Source of the DNA: Rhynchopus euleeides
Taxonomy: Eukaryota > Euglenozoa > Diplonemea > Diplonemida > Diplonemidae
Length of the DNA stretch: 64,000 nt
Assembly: GCA_963210315.1 (NCBI GenBank)
Contig: OY723293.1
Coordinates: 186,001-250,000, forward strand
Direction of reading: 5' to 3'
The notes below the pieces were generated by a model that worked only from the letters and a program-made list of their open reading frames with translations, was not told the DNA's origin and did not search any database. A program made the translations under genes and the position numbers. Of the stretch, positions 53,201-64,000 are shown piece by piece (positions within the stretch are counted from its first letter, which is position 1; each line of letters begins with the position of its first letter).

Positions 53201-55713
53201 TTGTCCTCGTACGACACAACTGCCTCCACCGACGTCGCGTTCGCGCTGCTGTTGAAGTCGATGTCGACCGACAGCCCCCCACCACCACGTGCCGTCACCT
53301 TGCCGATCCAGGTGCGCGTGCTCAGCATCGCCGCCCCGCCGTGCCCACCCGCCTTCAGCGCCACGGTGACCTCGCTGAAGCGGCCGCCCGGGCCGTTCCA
53401 GTCCACTGCCACCGTCGTGTTCAGGGACATCGCACCCGTGCACTTGTAGTACAGCACATCCGCGTTGATCTTCAGCTCGTCAGCACCCGCAAGGCGCACA
53501 GCCACGGCGGCAGACCCGTTGGACGGCTTCGTGCAGCTGTTGACGTACCCGATCTCGAGTGCCCCGGACAGGGCACCGTTCCCCGTCATGAAGCGCGTGT
53601 GCACACCCACCGCCTGCAGCGACCCGCCAGCGAACGACACCTTCGCACCAGACGACCCGCCGAACAGGTTCGCAGTTGCTGCCACAGTCCCGGCCCACTC
53701 CAGGTCCTTCCCCGGCTTGTCGCTCACCAGACCCTTCAGGTGGAGGGCGGCCGTCGACAGCTCGAGGCCCTGGTAGGAGAACACCGTTGCCGTCCCCGAC
53801 ACCGTGTACCTTGCCGCACCTGTGGCCGTGGCACACTCGTCGTACTGCAGCGACGCCTCGAACGTGTGGTTCGTTGCCACCAGCAGCAGGTTCCCGTCCC
53901 CGGCAATCGCCGCACAGCCGGCCCCCGTCACGTCCGGCAGCACCTCAACACCACCCTCGAACGACACCCCGTCCGTCACCACCTTCAGCTGCCCCGTCAG
54001 GGATGCGAGCTCGTTCTTCTTGATCTCAGCCGTCATCAGGAGAGACACGGCGCCCAGCTTCCCCGTCCCGGTCACCGACCCGCTCCACTGAATCACCGGC
54101 TTGTCGCCTGCCTTGGCGGGCGCCCCGAAGGTCCCGTTCAGCGCCACGAGCACGTCTGTCAGTGCGAAGCCGTGGATCTCCAGCGACGCCAGCGAGGCCT
54201 GGATGTCCCACACGGGGAGGTGTGCGTTCCCCGCGTTGTAGGTGCTGACGTGCGTCACGTTCGCCGCCAGCTGCGACAGGTTCACCGCGGCAGTCGTGTC
54301 CTGGAACGACACGGTGCCCGTCCCCTGCAGCACACCGTCGCGTGCAGCCAGCATCACCTCGCCAGAGAGGCCGCCGACCTGCAGCTTCCCCGCCACAGTG
54401 AAGGCAGTCACACCCTCGTCCTCGGAGAAGAGCACCGTCCCGTTCCCCGCCAGGGTCTTCCCGAGCTGCGCCGCCCCGCGCACCTCCCCCGACCACTTCG
54501 TCTTCTGCCCCACCTCGGACGACTCCAGCTGCGCCCACACGTCCGTCAGCGACACGCCGTGCACGTCCAGGGCCTGTGCAGAGGGCACAGTCACAATCCA
54601 CAGGGGCTTCCCGTTCGCCGCGCACCCGTCCTTCTGTGCCAGTGTCCCCTCCGCCTGGAGCTCCCCCGCACTCGGCACCGACAAGAACACAGCCCCGTTG
54701 TTCTGCGAGGAGCAGCCCGACGCGTTGTACGACACAGACCCGGTGAAGTTCAGCTGCGGCTTCACCACCGACACCGCCACCTTCAGGGCATCCAGGTCCG
54801 ACTCCGTGAAGGCGGCAGACGCAGACGCAGACGCGCCGAAAAGCTCGGCCGACCCGGACACCATCCCGCCCCACTTGATCGCCTTCGTCGAGTTGAACGC
54901 GGCAGTCACATCGGCGGACACAGCATCCAGCTTCACCCCGAGGATGCTGAGCGGCTTCGTCGTCCCCGCCTCGAAGCGCAGGAAGGGCTGCCCCGCCGTC
55001 GCGTTGTCGGACAGGTAGAGGCACACGTCGAACATCGCCTGCTTCACATCCAGGGCCGCAGCCACACCGGGCACCGCCAGCAGGTGCTTGTGCGCCCCCA
55101 CCAGCGACGGGCACGACGTGCTGTTCTTCACAGCCTGCTTCAGGAAGTCCAGCCCGTGCTCCTTCAGCGAGATGCGCGACGGCAGGTCCAGCTCCGCCCC
55201 CAGCAGGTCGTTGATGTCGAGGAAGATGTTTGCCGACAGCCCTGCGCTCGCATTGGCACGCGCCACGTGGAACCCGATGCTGAAGTCGGTGAACTCCTCG
55301 AGGGAGATTGAACCCTCCATCAGGGTCCCCTGCCAGTCGATGGCAGGGCCCGCGGGGGTCTGCGTCACCGTCAGCGCCAGGTCGATCGCTGTGATCTCGA
55401 GCGGGAGCGTGTCCGACACGTTCACCGTCATCCCGCCGGACAGCAGGGTGACGTGTGCCGCCCCACCCACGCACGTGATGCTCCCCTGCACAGCGTCCAC
55501 ATCCAGGAACTGCACCCCAGACAGCCGTGCCGTCAGAGACAGGATCCCTGTCGATGCGTCCGTCGCGTTGGGTGCAGCAGCGCACTTCGCAAACGTGCTG
55601 CTGAGGTCAGCATCCCCTGCAATGCACAGCTCCACAGATGAGAGCGTCTTGCACGCGATGGGGCTGCATGTTGCCGCAGCTGCCAGCAGCAGCACAATAG
55701 CGCAGCGACGCAT
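50209..55713 (-). CDS. Large secreted or surface protein, about 1,834 aa, family not recognised
   Basis: It begins with a clear signal peptide (MRRCAIVLLLAAAATCSPIA). The next roughly 1,000 residues are a beta-rich, Ala/Gly/Ser/Val-rich chain with many N-x-S/T sites. A loose module recurs with W-x-G-x-V-x-G-x-A-x-L (for example WGGMVSGSAELFG, WSGEVRGAAQLG, WSGSVTGTGKLG), each after a segment like L-x-I-x-G-x-x-L-x-x-V. This suggests tandem repeats of one beta-sheet domain. Residues about 1,530-1,670 form an Ala/Gly/Lys-rich amphipathic helix region around a Cys cluster (CKSKESRCRKRWWTC). The last 80 residues look less protein-like, so the real 3' end or a late intron may lie earlier. The frame contains one 102-bp insertion (see 52135-52236). 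Function unknown; export is inferred from the signal peptide. Confidence 0.75.
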   Translation of the reverse strand: MRRCAIVLLLAAAATCSPIACKTLSSVELCIAGDADLSSTFAKCAAAPNATDASTGILSLTARLSGVQFLDVDAVQGSITCVGGAAHVTLLSGGMTVNVSDTLPLEITAIDLALTVTQTPAGPAIDWQGTLMEGSISLEEFTDFSIGFHVARANASAGLSANIFLDINDLLGAELDLPSRISLKEHGLDFLKQAVKNSTSCPSLVGAHKHLLAVPGVAAALDVKQAMFDVCLYLSDNATAGQPFLRFEAGTTKPLSILGVKLDAVSADVTAAFNSTKAIKWGGMVSGSAELFGASASASAAFTESDLDALKVAVSVVKPQLNFTGSVSYNASGCSSQNNGAVFLSVPSAGELQAEGTLAQKDGCAANGKPLWIVTVPSAQALDVHGVSLTDVWAQLESSEVGQKTKWSGEVRGAAQLGKTLAGNGTVLFSEDEGVTAFTVAGKLQVGGLSGEVMLAARDGVLQGTGTVSFQDTTAAVNLSQLAANVTHVSTYNAGNAHLPVWDIQASLASLEIHGFALTDVLVALNGTFGAPAKAGDKPVIQWSGSVTGTGKLGAVSLLMTAEIKKNELASLTGQLKVVTDGVSFEGGVEVLPDVTGAGCAAIAGDGNLLLVATNHTFEASLQYDECATATGAARYTVSGTATVFSYQGLELSTAALHLKGLVSDKPGKDLEWAGTVAATANLFGGSSGAKVSFAGGSLQAVGVHTRFMTGNGALSGALEIGYVNSCTKPSNGSAAVAVRLAGADELKINADVLYYKCTGAMSLNTTVAVDWNGPGGRFSEVTVALKAGGHGGAAMLSTRTWIGKVTARGGGGLSVDIDFNSSANATSVEAVVSYEDKNMRLTTAVGNGANNCHGSGLLILKNLPHQVPAMELDVAYAAPCGQSTQWDVSGSLKNLEIPFMGKTLVLNEASVKVSSNATGHKAVQVLGVFMKDFDMTLAFPVPVRSPEEVTLVGRVRQGRGISVDRFASTWQGSGSPFSASMAVAAPTMVQDMKNTALGSAVLDINFGKGATLKAQGLLFGMQFHALLALQKKATATGSTWQYGAAFTASRTSAPTGLPKVISNALDAISPSWVRFSLARSEMTVGGVTLRRGLSLAAFMGVESGMMKKVLTAAPASLKGRITEHIADGGLIVRADIVSASQVTIFVSLRGDVKLSDRGGLRWSTNFDKLRQFSANSTGNAPKCTDDHPVAKTPRVSLREVALAFVIESGPPQLGFMVTFDFSVGKGAHAKALTAKGFMSLSLTGSLTLAAAIDSDEPWVNPFGVRGVAVLFPLAVKLTLSPPAMLPSAFALIGGTQIGGTSGSVAVGIDLQNFRNTAVMAEVTNFNFHRMLRELARCDQCLGKVGNVLADMSMERFTGSFNPDPFNPVAIRITDVARTIPAGITVEVKKLDLWGVIRIDEASFRMINGEVEAVLRPSAIDWGVIQITGADGKSGPLFALTLRRDRQALEVHGRAVILGQSVTIMLEVSNSGVFGHFAISMGRALEAQVSLGVVGRPGSPDFRSFISGSMKSDVIALVVDISTEFLHDLSKSALGALDRASGALQSAQKKLNDGLAKLDAAYAKAAGKINGAQASVGKLQQKMNSKWNSCKSKESRCRKRWWTCGAVPICWVEYGAIKVAYKVAYGVLEGAKKLVQGIINGAKGVVNAAKGVVSAAERILDAAKSVVKAFDTIVSRVGGMLRNALRLHSLSFKGELSRDVKMLAIHVDMTVVGARFQFGFNSGMGVKEIAGQVYTSFRGEMKKQWGHLIRNLENENEKVEGGRWQCPSTTTSSNSSLSVQFFTFTEFPLAWSGRKVSLCCVLIVGGLWHCYPCLLSAAQEVQIILCIPRCVCWI
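52135..52236 (-). mobile_element. 102-bp insertion with inverted ends inside the secreted-protein gene; possible introner
   Basis: GGTCTTCGCT and its complement bound 102 bp shared in part with the PKA-R intron. On the coding strand a GT in the left end and a TAG in the right end would define a 93-bp intron (52235-52143). Splicing joins ...SDRG to AKTPRVSL in frame. Unspliced, the frame also stays open, adding 31 codons (LRWSTNFDKLRQ...). The donor GTCTTC does not match the GTATG used elsewhere. Confidence 0.6.
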
Positions 55714-58085
55714 GCCCGCCCTCTTTTCAGATGCTGTGCCCGAACGTGGGAGAGAACAATCCTGTCCAGGGTGTGTAGTGGTGTGCAGTGGTGTAGTGTG
55801 GGTGCCGTGCAGTGCACAAACAGATGTGGAGGGCAAAGAGCCGCAACAGCCGGAAAGCAGATGACCTATACGGCTTGCACTGTTGGCATTGAGCTGTGGG
55901 TCTCCGTCGGAGGTGGTAGTGTGGCAACGGAAGTGGGTGGAGCACACGTTGAGCCAAGCGGTGGTGAAAGCACGGCGGGGCTGGGGTGCGAGGCGGCTCT
56001 GCTTGAAATCCCACTGGCAGTTTACCTGGCGCAGGTCGTGGCGTGTGTAGGAGTGTAGTCACCACGCTTGCGTTGGGCTAACCCTGCCTGCTGTGCGGCA
56101 TGCTGGCCCGCAATGTGCATGTTTTCGTGTTTTGTCCCACCCAAAACCTACGCACCTCCGATCTGTCAGACACGACGAAGTGGATCACACATCTGTTCGA
56201 GATTCGAACCCTCCACTGCAGCACACAAAACACACATCACAAGAAGTGTAAGTGTAGTTCCGAGGGGCAAGGTGTCAACCCAACCCCTCCCAACACACAA
56301 CAGGCTGGAGCAGCGCGGGTGGTGGACACCAACCGAACACCTGCTCTCCCCCCCTTTTTTTTGTCTCTCGCGCGACCCCCTCCCTACTGTGTCCGAGACA
56401 CACCAAATCTCCACACCCGCCTCAGATATGACAGCAGTGCGCGCGCAGTCTTAGCGTGGCGGGAATGAGCGAGGCACGATGCGGTGTATTCTTCCTGGTC
56501 GGGCAAATCTGATCAGAATGGTGGTGCAGGTGGATGTGGAGGTGGAGCGGGGCGTAGTGAAAACATCGCCCGCCACCCCCTCACCCCATACCGAACACAA
56601 AAAAGAATGAAGACATGTCAGAAAAGAAGAAGAGCGGTGGGAGGTGAAGTCGGTAGGCAAGTTCAAGACATAGCATGCTTTGCTCTTTTTGACCATGTTC
56701 AAAGCTGTTCAAAAACCAGGAAGGCAGCACCTTCAAGGGCGGGTGGGTGGGTGAGGCCGGGGGAGGACAAAGTGGAAAGAGAACAGGCGGGCGGGGTGCT
56801 CGTCAGCAAAGGGGACACACCGCACAACCCCCCGCCGCATCGCGGCGAGAGCGAGAGAGAGGGTTCCGCTTAATGTGAAGCCAAAAGGAGAAGGTACACC
56901 TAAATCACCCCCGGTCCTAATCGTGAGAATTGATGATCTTTGCCTTTTTGGCTCCGGCGTTGAAGGGCACACACACAACCTTCTCTGATGTTTCGCACGG
57001 TTTTTTTTTTGAGTTCGCAGGGCCTGACATGTTCAACCCCCTGCCCTTTCGGGGGCCAGAACACCGCCCACAGAGCGGGGTTGGGCAAGACACAGGCTCA
57101 GTGGCAACCGAGACCAGATGCGGTCATGGCACCTATTCGCTATTTCGATGTCTTTTCTGCCTTGCTGGGGGATGGGACACCAATCAGGACACAGGCATGT
57201 CGCAGAAAAGAATGTCTGATTGTCACCCCGCCCGCCCCTCTCCCCTCCGCCAAAAGGGAACACGTGGCATCTGAATTGAATGCGGAGATGCCTGCGTCGC
57301 CGAGACACATACGAGACGTTCCCCCAAGTCACAAAAAGGTCAAATTTCTGGGGTACCATTCTCAGGATGAAGCAGCTGGGGGCTGGGAGCTGGGTGGCAC
57401 GGCAGAACAGGAGGAACAAGGAGCCCTCAGGTGTGAGTCAGGGCGGAGGGACAGGGCAGTGGCTGTGGGGTCCTCTCGTGACCTTTGTGGTGCTCACCGC
57501 ACGGAACTCGGGTGAGTCTAGGGAGAGTGGGCGGGTGTGGATATCGCATCAATTAAAGAAGGAGACGGTGACTAAATCTCAAGCAAAAGAATGGCTTTGG
57601 GTGGTGGGGTCGGGGCGACCATTGTGACCAGCACGTACGAGGCGCGCCCCCCTTCACCCCGTGCAGTATGACCGGAAGGCCGTGCACAGAAAAATACGCG
57701 TGTTAAAACGTCAGTTTTGTCGGTTGGTAACTGAAAAAAGGGGGCATGAAAGGAAAACGGGAAAAGGGTGAAAGCCGTTCGTACAAACAAAGAAGGCAGC
57801 TCCGGGCCTTTTTGACGAACGCTTCCACATGACATGCACAAAATGTCACTCTGGACTTGTGATTCCATCCACGTGTGGTGACGTTTCCACCCAACCCAAC
57901 ACCCCCTTTGTCCGAGGAGGGGGTGTAGTGTGCAGAGCACGGCTGCCACAGCTGGAGGACACCTTCCGCTCGAATTGTCGTGTTGCGTGAAGTAAAACCA
58001 GGGGGGCGGGCGGAGGGAGTCTTGAGTTTCAAAAATGCAAACAAAATGAAACAGGGGGCCGAACCCCACCGGAAGATCAAATCGA
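55714..58085. other. Intergenic region, no supported gene
   Basis: It contains the promoter side of the secreted-protein gene and the 3' side of the large membrane-protein gene. Some GACG(A/T)(A/T)TTCCAC-like variants of the dispersed motif occur near 57820-57890. Frames are short and biased. Confidence 0.5.
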
Positions 58086-61000
58086 TCAGTCCGAATCCTC
58101 ACCGAAGAGGTCGTTGCGACGCTTCTGCGACTTCTTCTCAGAAGCATTCTTGGCCGAAACCGCCTGCACTACAGGCACTGAGGCATCATCCGGACCTGCC
58201 ATGATCGGGGCTGCAGGCTGCGGCGGCGCCTGGAGTGCAGGGCCCCGCTGCATACCCCCGCCACCCACCACCCCCACAGCCGACAGCCGCGCACCGGGCG
58301 CCACAAGCGTCTCGGGGATCATGCTGACCTTCCGCTCCTCCGGCCGCACAGGGGGGGGCAGGAACGTGCTCCGCCTCTTCTCGTGGACCTGGGACAGCTG
58401 CCCGATCCTCCCCTCGATGGCAGCCAGCTCGGTGTCATCCCCCAGCACCTCCATCTTGCGGAGCGCAGCCTCGTAGGCTCGCTGCTTCTTGATGTCTTTG
58501 AGCTTCCGCGTCTGGTCGTAGGTGGAAGGCGCCCCCTCTAGAGTCAGATCGTCACCATCCTCCGCGTCTGGGTTCTGCATGCGCATCCCCACCTTTGCCA
58601 GCACAGGGGAGAGAGCAGTGTAGGCTTTGACGCGTGCAACGTACACCATGTCGTGCCATGTCAGGTCCCCGGTGTTGTGTGGGTCGAACACGTCGTACAG
58701 CACCTCCTTGCCTGCGTCGAAAACCATGACGTAGGCAAAGGTGAGGAAAGTGAAGAGGTTGGTCGAGAGAATGGCGAGGGTCACCAGGGTCTCCCCCGCA
58801 CCCCCCAGCTGGTATTCGTCGTTGTAGAGCATGGAGAGGTTGAGCGAGAGAGAGACGCTGCCCAGGGAGAGGTTCTCCAGGGCCCAGAGGCGGCTGTAGA
58901 CGAAGGGCTTTGCGAAGATGTTGAGGATGAGGAAGAACATCATCAGCCACAGCCCGAACATGGGGCGGTAGGCTGCGGTGCCGTCGCCTTCGAAGAAGAC
59001 GAGGATGAACACGACAAGCATCTTGCGCACCATCACAAGCATCTCCCAGTAGTACCTGAAAGAGGAAAGGTGTGGGGTGTGAGAGGGGGCAAAAATGAAC
59101 TGCGAATGCCTCGTCCTCGAGAAGAAGAAAATGAAAATCAACCCTGCCATTTCCAATATCTGCGGGAGGATATCGGGAAGTAGGAGACATACCTGTTGAG
59201 CCTGTAGCCTGAGTAGAGGAACCCGAGGGTTGCGTTCGTCGATTTCTTGAGCAGACCGCGCCCATCCAGGCCGCCGTACACAAGGAGGAGCTGTTGGGAG
59301 AGAGTGGCGGGGTGGGATTGGACCAAAGGCGCGAACCTGCAAACCCTGAGCCAAACCGAGACGCAGCGCGGATGCTAACGAATCAGAGGCACACAGCGGT
59401 GGGAAGGGGTGTATCCGTTTGTGCCACCACCAGAAGCTGCCCCCCTGCCCTGTATCCCAGTCTGCCGAACCACAACATAACATACCAGTCCACCGCCGAC
59501 GGGCACACCGAGCCCATAAACGAGGAAGAGCAGCGTGGCCAACATCTGCCACTTCTTGTACTCCTCCGTGTTGCAGCTAATACGGTAGTCGGCAACGAGG
59601 AAGCGCTCGTGCAGATCTTTGATCTCCTCACACTTCATGAGGGTTGCAATCTCCGTCATCAGGCGCGGGTACACCAGGAAGATGACAACCAACACCGTCA
59701 CGATGTACACCTCCTTTGGCTTCTTGCCGCGGTCCGCATCGAGGCGCAGCGCGCCAGCCTCTGTGGCGGGGTCGTAGTCGGGGTCTTCCTGCTGCACGAT
59801 CGTCTTCCGCAACACCTTGGTGTTCTTCATCGAGGGGTGCTGCGAATCGCCGTGCCTGTCAGACAGGTGGCTGTACCGCGGGCCCCGCCTCTCCGCGACA
59901 GAGTGCACCACCCAGTGGCACGACTCGCACATCAGCTCGCCCGACAGCCCTGAGGACTGCTTCGGCTTCTCTGCCTTGGAGGTGACCTGGCGCGCACGCT
60001 CTGTCGCCTTCTTCAGCGTGCCGAAGGGCTGGAAGAAGGGCGGGACGCGCTCAGCCCACGGCACGTCCGGCTGACGCTCCTCCCCACAGAGGTCGCAGGC
60101 GACGACGGCAACGTCGCCTCCGCACACCGTGCATTTGTAGATGCCCTCGTCGGGGCGGACACCACCCGAGTACTCATCCTCTGCAACGGCTTCGAAAGTT
60201 GTCCAATCCTTCTTGCTTGTGTACCGCAGCACGATTTTATCCTTCAGATCCAGGCACTTCTCCAGGGCAAACAGGACGCTGGCCTCTTTGTAGCGGCGGG
60301 TGTTCTGGGTGTAGTCGATCTCCTCCGGTTCGACGGCCCGCCGCCCGACGCTCAAACGCAGCTCCTCAAGATCCGGCAGCTGCGGCCCGCTGACAGCGGC
60401 TTCGCATGTGATGTTGAGGCGGATGGTCAGCATCTTGACTTCCACCTGCTCCACGAAAAGCATCGACCCGTTCACCACGTTGCGGATCTCGCCGGTGCCG
60501 GGCCACACGTGGTACATCACGTCCTGTGGGATGGTCTTCATCGTGATCTTCCCTTCGATGGCACGCCTGCTCTCATCAGAAAGGCGCGCGTCCTTCTTCC
60601 TCTCCGCAGCGGTGAACACCTCACGCCGCACCAACCCCCAGCGCTTGCGTGCAGCGACACGTTGGAACTCGCTGGCGATGTCATCCCCTGCAACCTCAGC
60701 CTCCAGGCTGATGAGCTCGGCACTGAGGTGGTCCACCTCCGTCCTATCTGCGCTGGCCAGGATACGGGCCTGCAGGTCCTGCATGTGTGCCGAGCGTGTC
60801 GCCCTGTACTGCTTCTGGGCGTGCAGGAGCTGCGTGAATTTGGCGTGGCGCTGGCGCCACGTCAGCTGCCCCTTCCACACCTCGCCGCCGACGTCTGCGA
60901 TGCACCTTGCCAGCAGCAGAGGGTCAGCCTTGAAGAGGCGGGACGCGGCTTTGATGTCCCCCACATCGCGCAGCGGCGTATCGTACGGCTTCCGGATGTA

Positions 61001-64000
61001 GGGGTACAGCTGTGGGGGCCCGTCGCTGCCGTCGGTGGTGACGAAGGCGCGCCAGCCATCCTCGAAGAGCTGGAGGTAGCGCACCACGCCGGGCACCCAC
61101 TCCCCCTCGAAGTGCTCGCAGACCTCGCAGTGCTCCCCGGGGTTGAGGGACTGGTCGATGTTGCCCAGCATGTCGCCCCCCAGCGACACCGCAGAGTTTT
61201 CCAGCACCACCGAGGCTGACTCGTTGCGCTCAGACATGACGTGCTCCTCCTCCACAGCCCCGTCCTCCAGCTGCGGCTCCACCTGGCACGGCAGAGGCGA
61301 GGGCGAGTTGGGCTGCTGGGAGGATGCGTCTGCCGCCTCCACGCGGTTCTGCTTCCGCCACGTCGTGTCGGACTCGGTTGGGGAGAACTGCGGGCTCAGT
61401 ATGTCGTCGCACTCAGTGTCATTCGCACGTGGCGAGGTCCCTTTGTGGAACAGCGGCTTCAGGATCTGCGGCGGTGGCGTGGAAGACCGGGGGCGTCCCC
61501 TTGGCTTGGCATCGACTGCCGCGGGGCGGGGCCTGCCCTCGGGGGGCACAGGCTGCAGCGCGTCCTCCTCTGCCTCTGTGTCAGCCTCAGAGGCGATGGA
61601 CACCCGCTTGCGCCCCACAGCCTGCGCGACAGTCTCCTCCTCGTGTGCGGCGGCGAGGGCGCGGATGTGCTCGACGTCCTCCTCCAGCTGCTGCTTGCGT
61701 GCGGCCCACTCCTCCTCCTCCCGCACCTCGTCGGGCTTGACCCACGTCGACTCGCCAGTCTCCCTGTGCTTCCAGTAGACGCGGTTGTACCTCTTCGACC
61801 TCTTCGTCACCCACTGGTGTGCCGGGGCCTGCCCCTCGTGCTCCATGAGGAGGCGGGCCATGTCCTCCACATTCGCCTGCAGCGCCATGCGGTCGAGGTC
61901 AGTGCCCTCCTGTGCCTGGGCAAGGGCCTGTGCCGCCTCCGCTTCTGCAAGGGCACGCGCATGGTCCTCCATGTTGCGCACGGTGACAAAGTGCTGTGCC
62001 TTGCGCGCACGGTCCGCCTGCACCGCCTCCTCGTGGTCGCCCCACCCGTCCTGCATCACGTTGCCTGCTGCCAGGTTGTCGCAGGTGACAAACTCTTCGT
62101 CGTTGGAGTATGCATCCGACTCTTCGGACTCAGCCTGCTCTTCATTGGCCTGGGTCGTGTCAGGCTTCTCAGGGAGTGGCTTGCCGGATGTGAGGGCGTA
62201 GATCTGCGCGAGCTGTCCGTCTTCGTCGTTGGCATCCAGCCCGATGCTGTGGCGGCGCTCCCGCCGCACCTTCAGGGTCTTCACCGCCTTGACGCTGCGC
62301 AGCTTCTTCTTCAGCGCCGCAATCAGCGCCACGAACCCCGGGATCACCAGCACAAACACAGGGACAATCATCCACATCTGGAAGACCTGGTACTGGTTCC
62401 ACCCTGTGGCACAGCTGAACCCGCCGAAGTTGGTGCCCGGCCCTGCTGCCCGCTCCTGCGTGTTCAGGAAGCCCGCCACCATCGCCTTTACTTTCGTCTG
62501 TGAGAGGGCAGGGCAGGGTGGCTCGGACATAGAGCGGCAGCCACATACCTGGAACTCGCGCATGAGTGTTGCTGTCTGCAGGTAGTTCATCAGGATTTTA
62601 ATGATGATCGAAAGGCGCGATTTTTGCTGTGTGTGGGTGTGGGTGGTGTGGCTTCAGCGCGGCAATAATGAACCCTCCCACGCCCCACCACACCCCGCAG
62701 TGGCTTGCTTCGTGTCGAGCGCACCGAGCGGAGCCTGATGCCATCTGCATGACACATGAGCTGGCACATCCCTAGACAAAGTGGCAGGCAACCCGAGCCA
62801 CATCACAACAGTGCATACCTTGCCACCACCCGCAAGGTTCGCCTTCACCATCACCACGACGACAACAAGCATCCCGACTGTAAAGGCCACCACAACAAGG
62901 ATGGACTGCATGAGTGCTGGGCATTGCGTGCAGGTGTCCCCACTCTTCCCCCAGTTGGGCTTGCACACAGCACACACGGGGCCAGTTGTGCCCTCCACAC
63001 ACAGGTTGTCCCCTGCAAGCCTGCGGTCGCCGCGGTCACAGTTACCCGCCTTGCAGGCGTAGAACTGAATGTTCTCCTCCGACGACCGCCAGAACCCAGC
63101 CTGAGCCCGCAGGAAGATAGTGCCATCGCACGTCGCACCGTCAGGACACGGCTCACACCGCGTGGTGAAGTTCAGAGCAAACTGCGGGTTCTCCGCAGTC
63201 GACGGGCACCTCGTCTGGTTGAGGAAATGCGACACCGGCGGGAGGAAGCCATAGAGGCGCTGCTTGATGCTGTAGGTCAGCTTATACACCACACCGTGCC
63301 ACACCCCACGCACCAGCAGGGATTTGAACTCCGCCTTCGCCGCAGAGGTGATGGCGCGCGACGCAAGCCCCTCCAGCTGCCTCGCCCCTGCCGTGTGGTA
63401 TGGCGGGTCCATGTCGGCCTCCCGGGCGCGGTTCTCCGCCATCTTGGCCTGATCCACCCTGCCCCCGAGGTCGCCGGGCAGGAAGGACATCAGCGGATAG
63501 GCACACCGCCCGATCTTCTGCCCTACGGTGCCGTCACTACACCCACCCACCTGATCGCCCGGCGCACACACCGCACGGCACACCTCACCTGCCGCCGTCG
63601 CAGCGGGCTTGGTGCTGGTGCGCGTGGGCACACCTGTCGGGATGAGGTAATCATCTGCATCTGTCAGCCCCTCATGCACCTTCGCCTCCCACCGCTCCGT
63701 CTTCGGGATACCCTCCACAAGGCGCCTCGCCCTGCCTGGCAGTGTGACCAGCTCGTAGGCGACGATCACCACCTCCACCGTGATGGCCTCCGGCAGGTCC
63801 GCGTCGCTGAGGGGGTTCCCCGCGATGTCCTTCACAGCAACGGATGGGGGCGGCGTCAGCTGCATCCCCTCCGTGATGAGGGAGGGGGGCACCTCGCCGA
63901 ACTCAAAGGCGTACGGCTTGTTGACCCTCACGAAGAGGCGCAGCGCGGTCCACCCCAGCGGCACGTTCTTGCTGTTGACGGCTGTGGTGGAGAAGTTGAG
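58086..64000 (-). CDS. Large multi-exon membrane protein: Cys-rich (GCC2/GCC3-like) region, transmembrane segments and WW domain; 5' end outside window
   Basis: Exons: beyond 64000 to 62819, 62626-62549, 62497-59486, 59290-59193 and 59055-58086. Phases agree throughout and all donors are GTATGC or GTATGT. Order seen: an extracellular Cys-rich region (CEPCPDGATCDG, CVEGTTGPVCAVCKPNWGKS); a membrane segment (ILVVVAFTVGMLVVVVVMV); the linker SIIIKILMNYLQTATLMREF; and a second membrane segment (MWMIVPVFVLVIPGFVALIA). A cytosolic region of about 800 residues follows, with a WW-like domain (YWKHRETGESTWVKP), Glu/Gln-rich coils and a CxxC zinc-like patch (CTVCGGDVAVVACDLCGE). The C-terminal polytopic block includes FLYSGYRLNR|YYWEMLVMVRK. 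Similar GCC2/GCC3 polytopic proteins are common in SAR protists. The role is unknown; sensing or adhesion at the surface is a guess. Confidence 0.8.

Noticed and set aside
52339-55311. Plus-strand frame of 990 codons rich in His, Arg and Gln
   Set aside because: Antisense shadow of the secreted-protein gene, whose minus-strand frame has a signal peptide and regular composition.

Overview
This is nuclear DNA from a protist. Host coding blocks are long, with few introns, and all lie on the minus strand. The introns I could place share the donor GTATG(T/C/A) and an ordinary AG acceptor. The gene set includes a soluble-type adenylyl cyclase, a PKA regulatory subunit with an N-myristoylation motif, a TRPP channel, a GT61 transferase, and a large Cys-rich/polytopic/WW membrane protein. 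That set suggests an alveolate or SAR-type lineage, perhaps chromerid-like. The taxonomic call is inference. Nothing looks prokaryotic, and no rRNA, tRNA or CRISPR array is visible.

Layout. 0.09-6.4 kb: a TRPP/polycystin channel and a GT61 type II membrane protein, head to tail. 6.4-9.1 kb: non-coding DNA with an assembly gap and one long inverted repeat. 9.13-16.13 kb: a complete TA-flanked DNA transposon with matching terminal inverted repeats. It encodes, on the plus strand, a C48/Ulp1-like cysteine peptidase, pogo-type HTH regions, a DDE domain and a CCHC knuckle. Its 3' part is packed with satellites, including inverted arrays of a 31-bp repeat. 16.1-30 kb: a nest of non-autonomous elements. 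Two copies of an hAT-like element (18-bp TIR, 8-bp TSD) carry kilobases of palindromic telomere-like sequence, and one copy is interrupted by a second hAT-like element. A divergent mitochondrial-carrier exon block (20.5-21.2 kb) is stranded between them.

30.06-45.49 kb is a cAMP block. A sAC-type adenylyl cyclase gene (two exons) is followed upstream by a PKA regulatory-subunit gene (three exons), so the maker and the sensor of cAMP are neighbours on one strand. The first PKA-R intron is about 7 kb. It holds a miniature relative of the 7-kb transposon, three related 31-bp satellites (one about 4.1 kb long), and a lone class III cyclase exon with intact splice sites.

45.5-64 kb: low-complexity intergenic DNA; a secreted protein of about 1,834 residues with an in-frame 102-bp insertion that resembles an introner; and the 3' part of a multi-exon membrane protein that runs off the window.

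Main points for a second look: the peptidase-HTH-DDE-CCHC transposon and its miniature relative; the 31-bp period shared by satellites of different sequence; the mobile elements filled with palindromic telomere-like repeats; and the cAMP gene pair with a stray cyclase exon.
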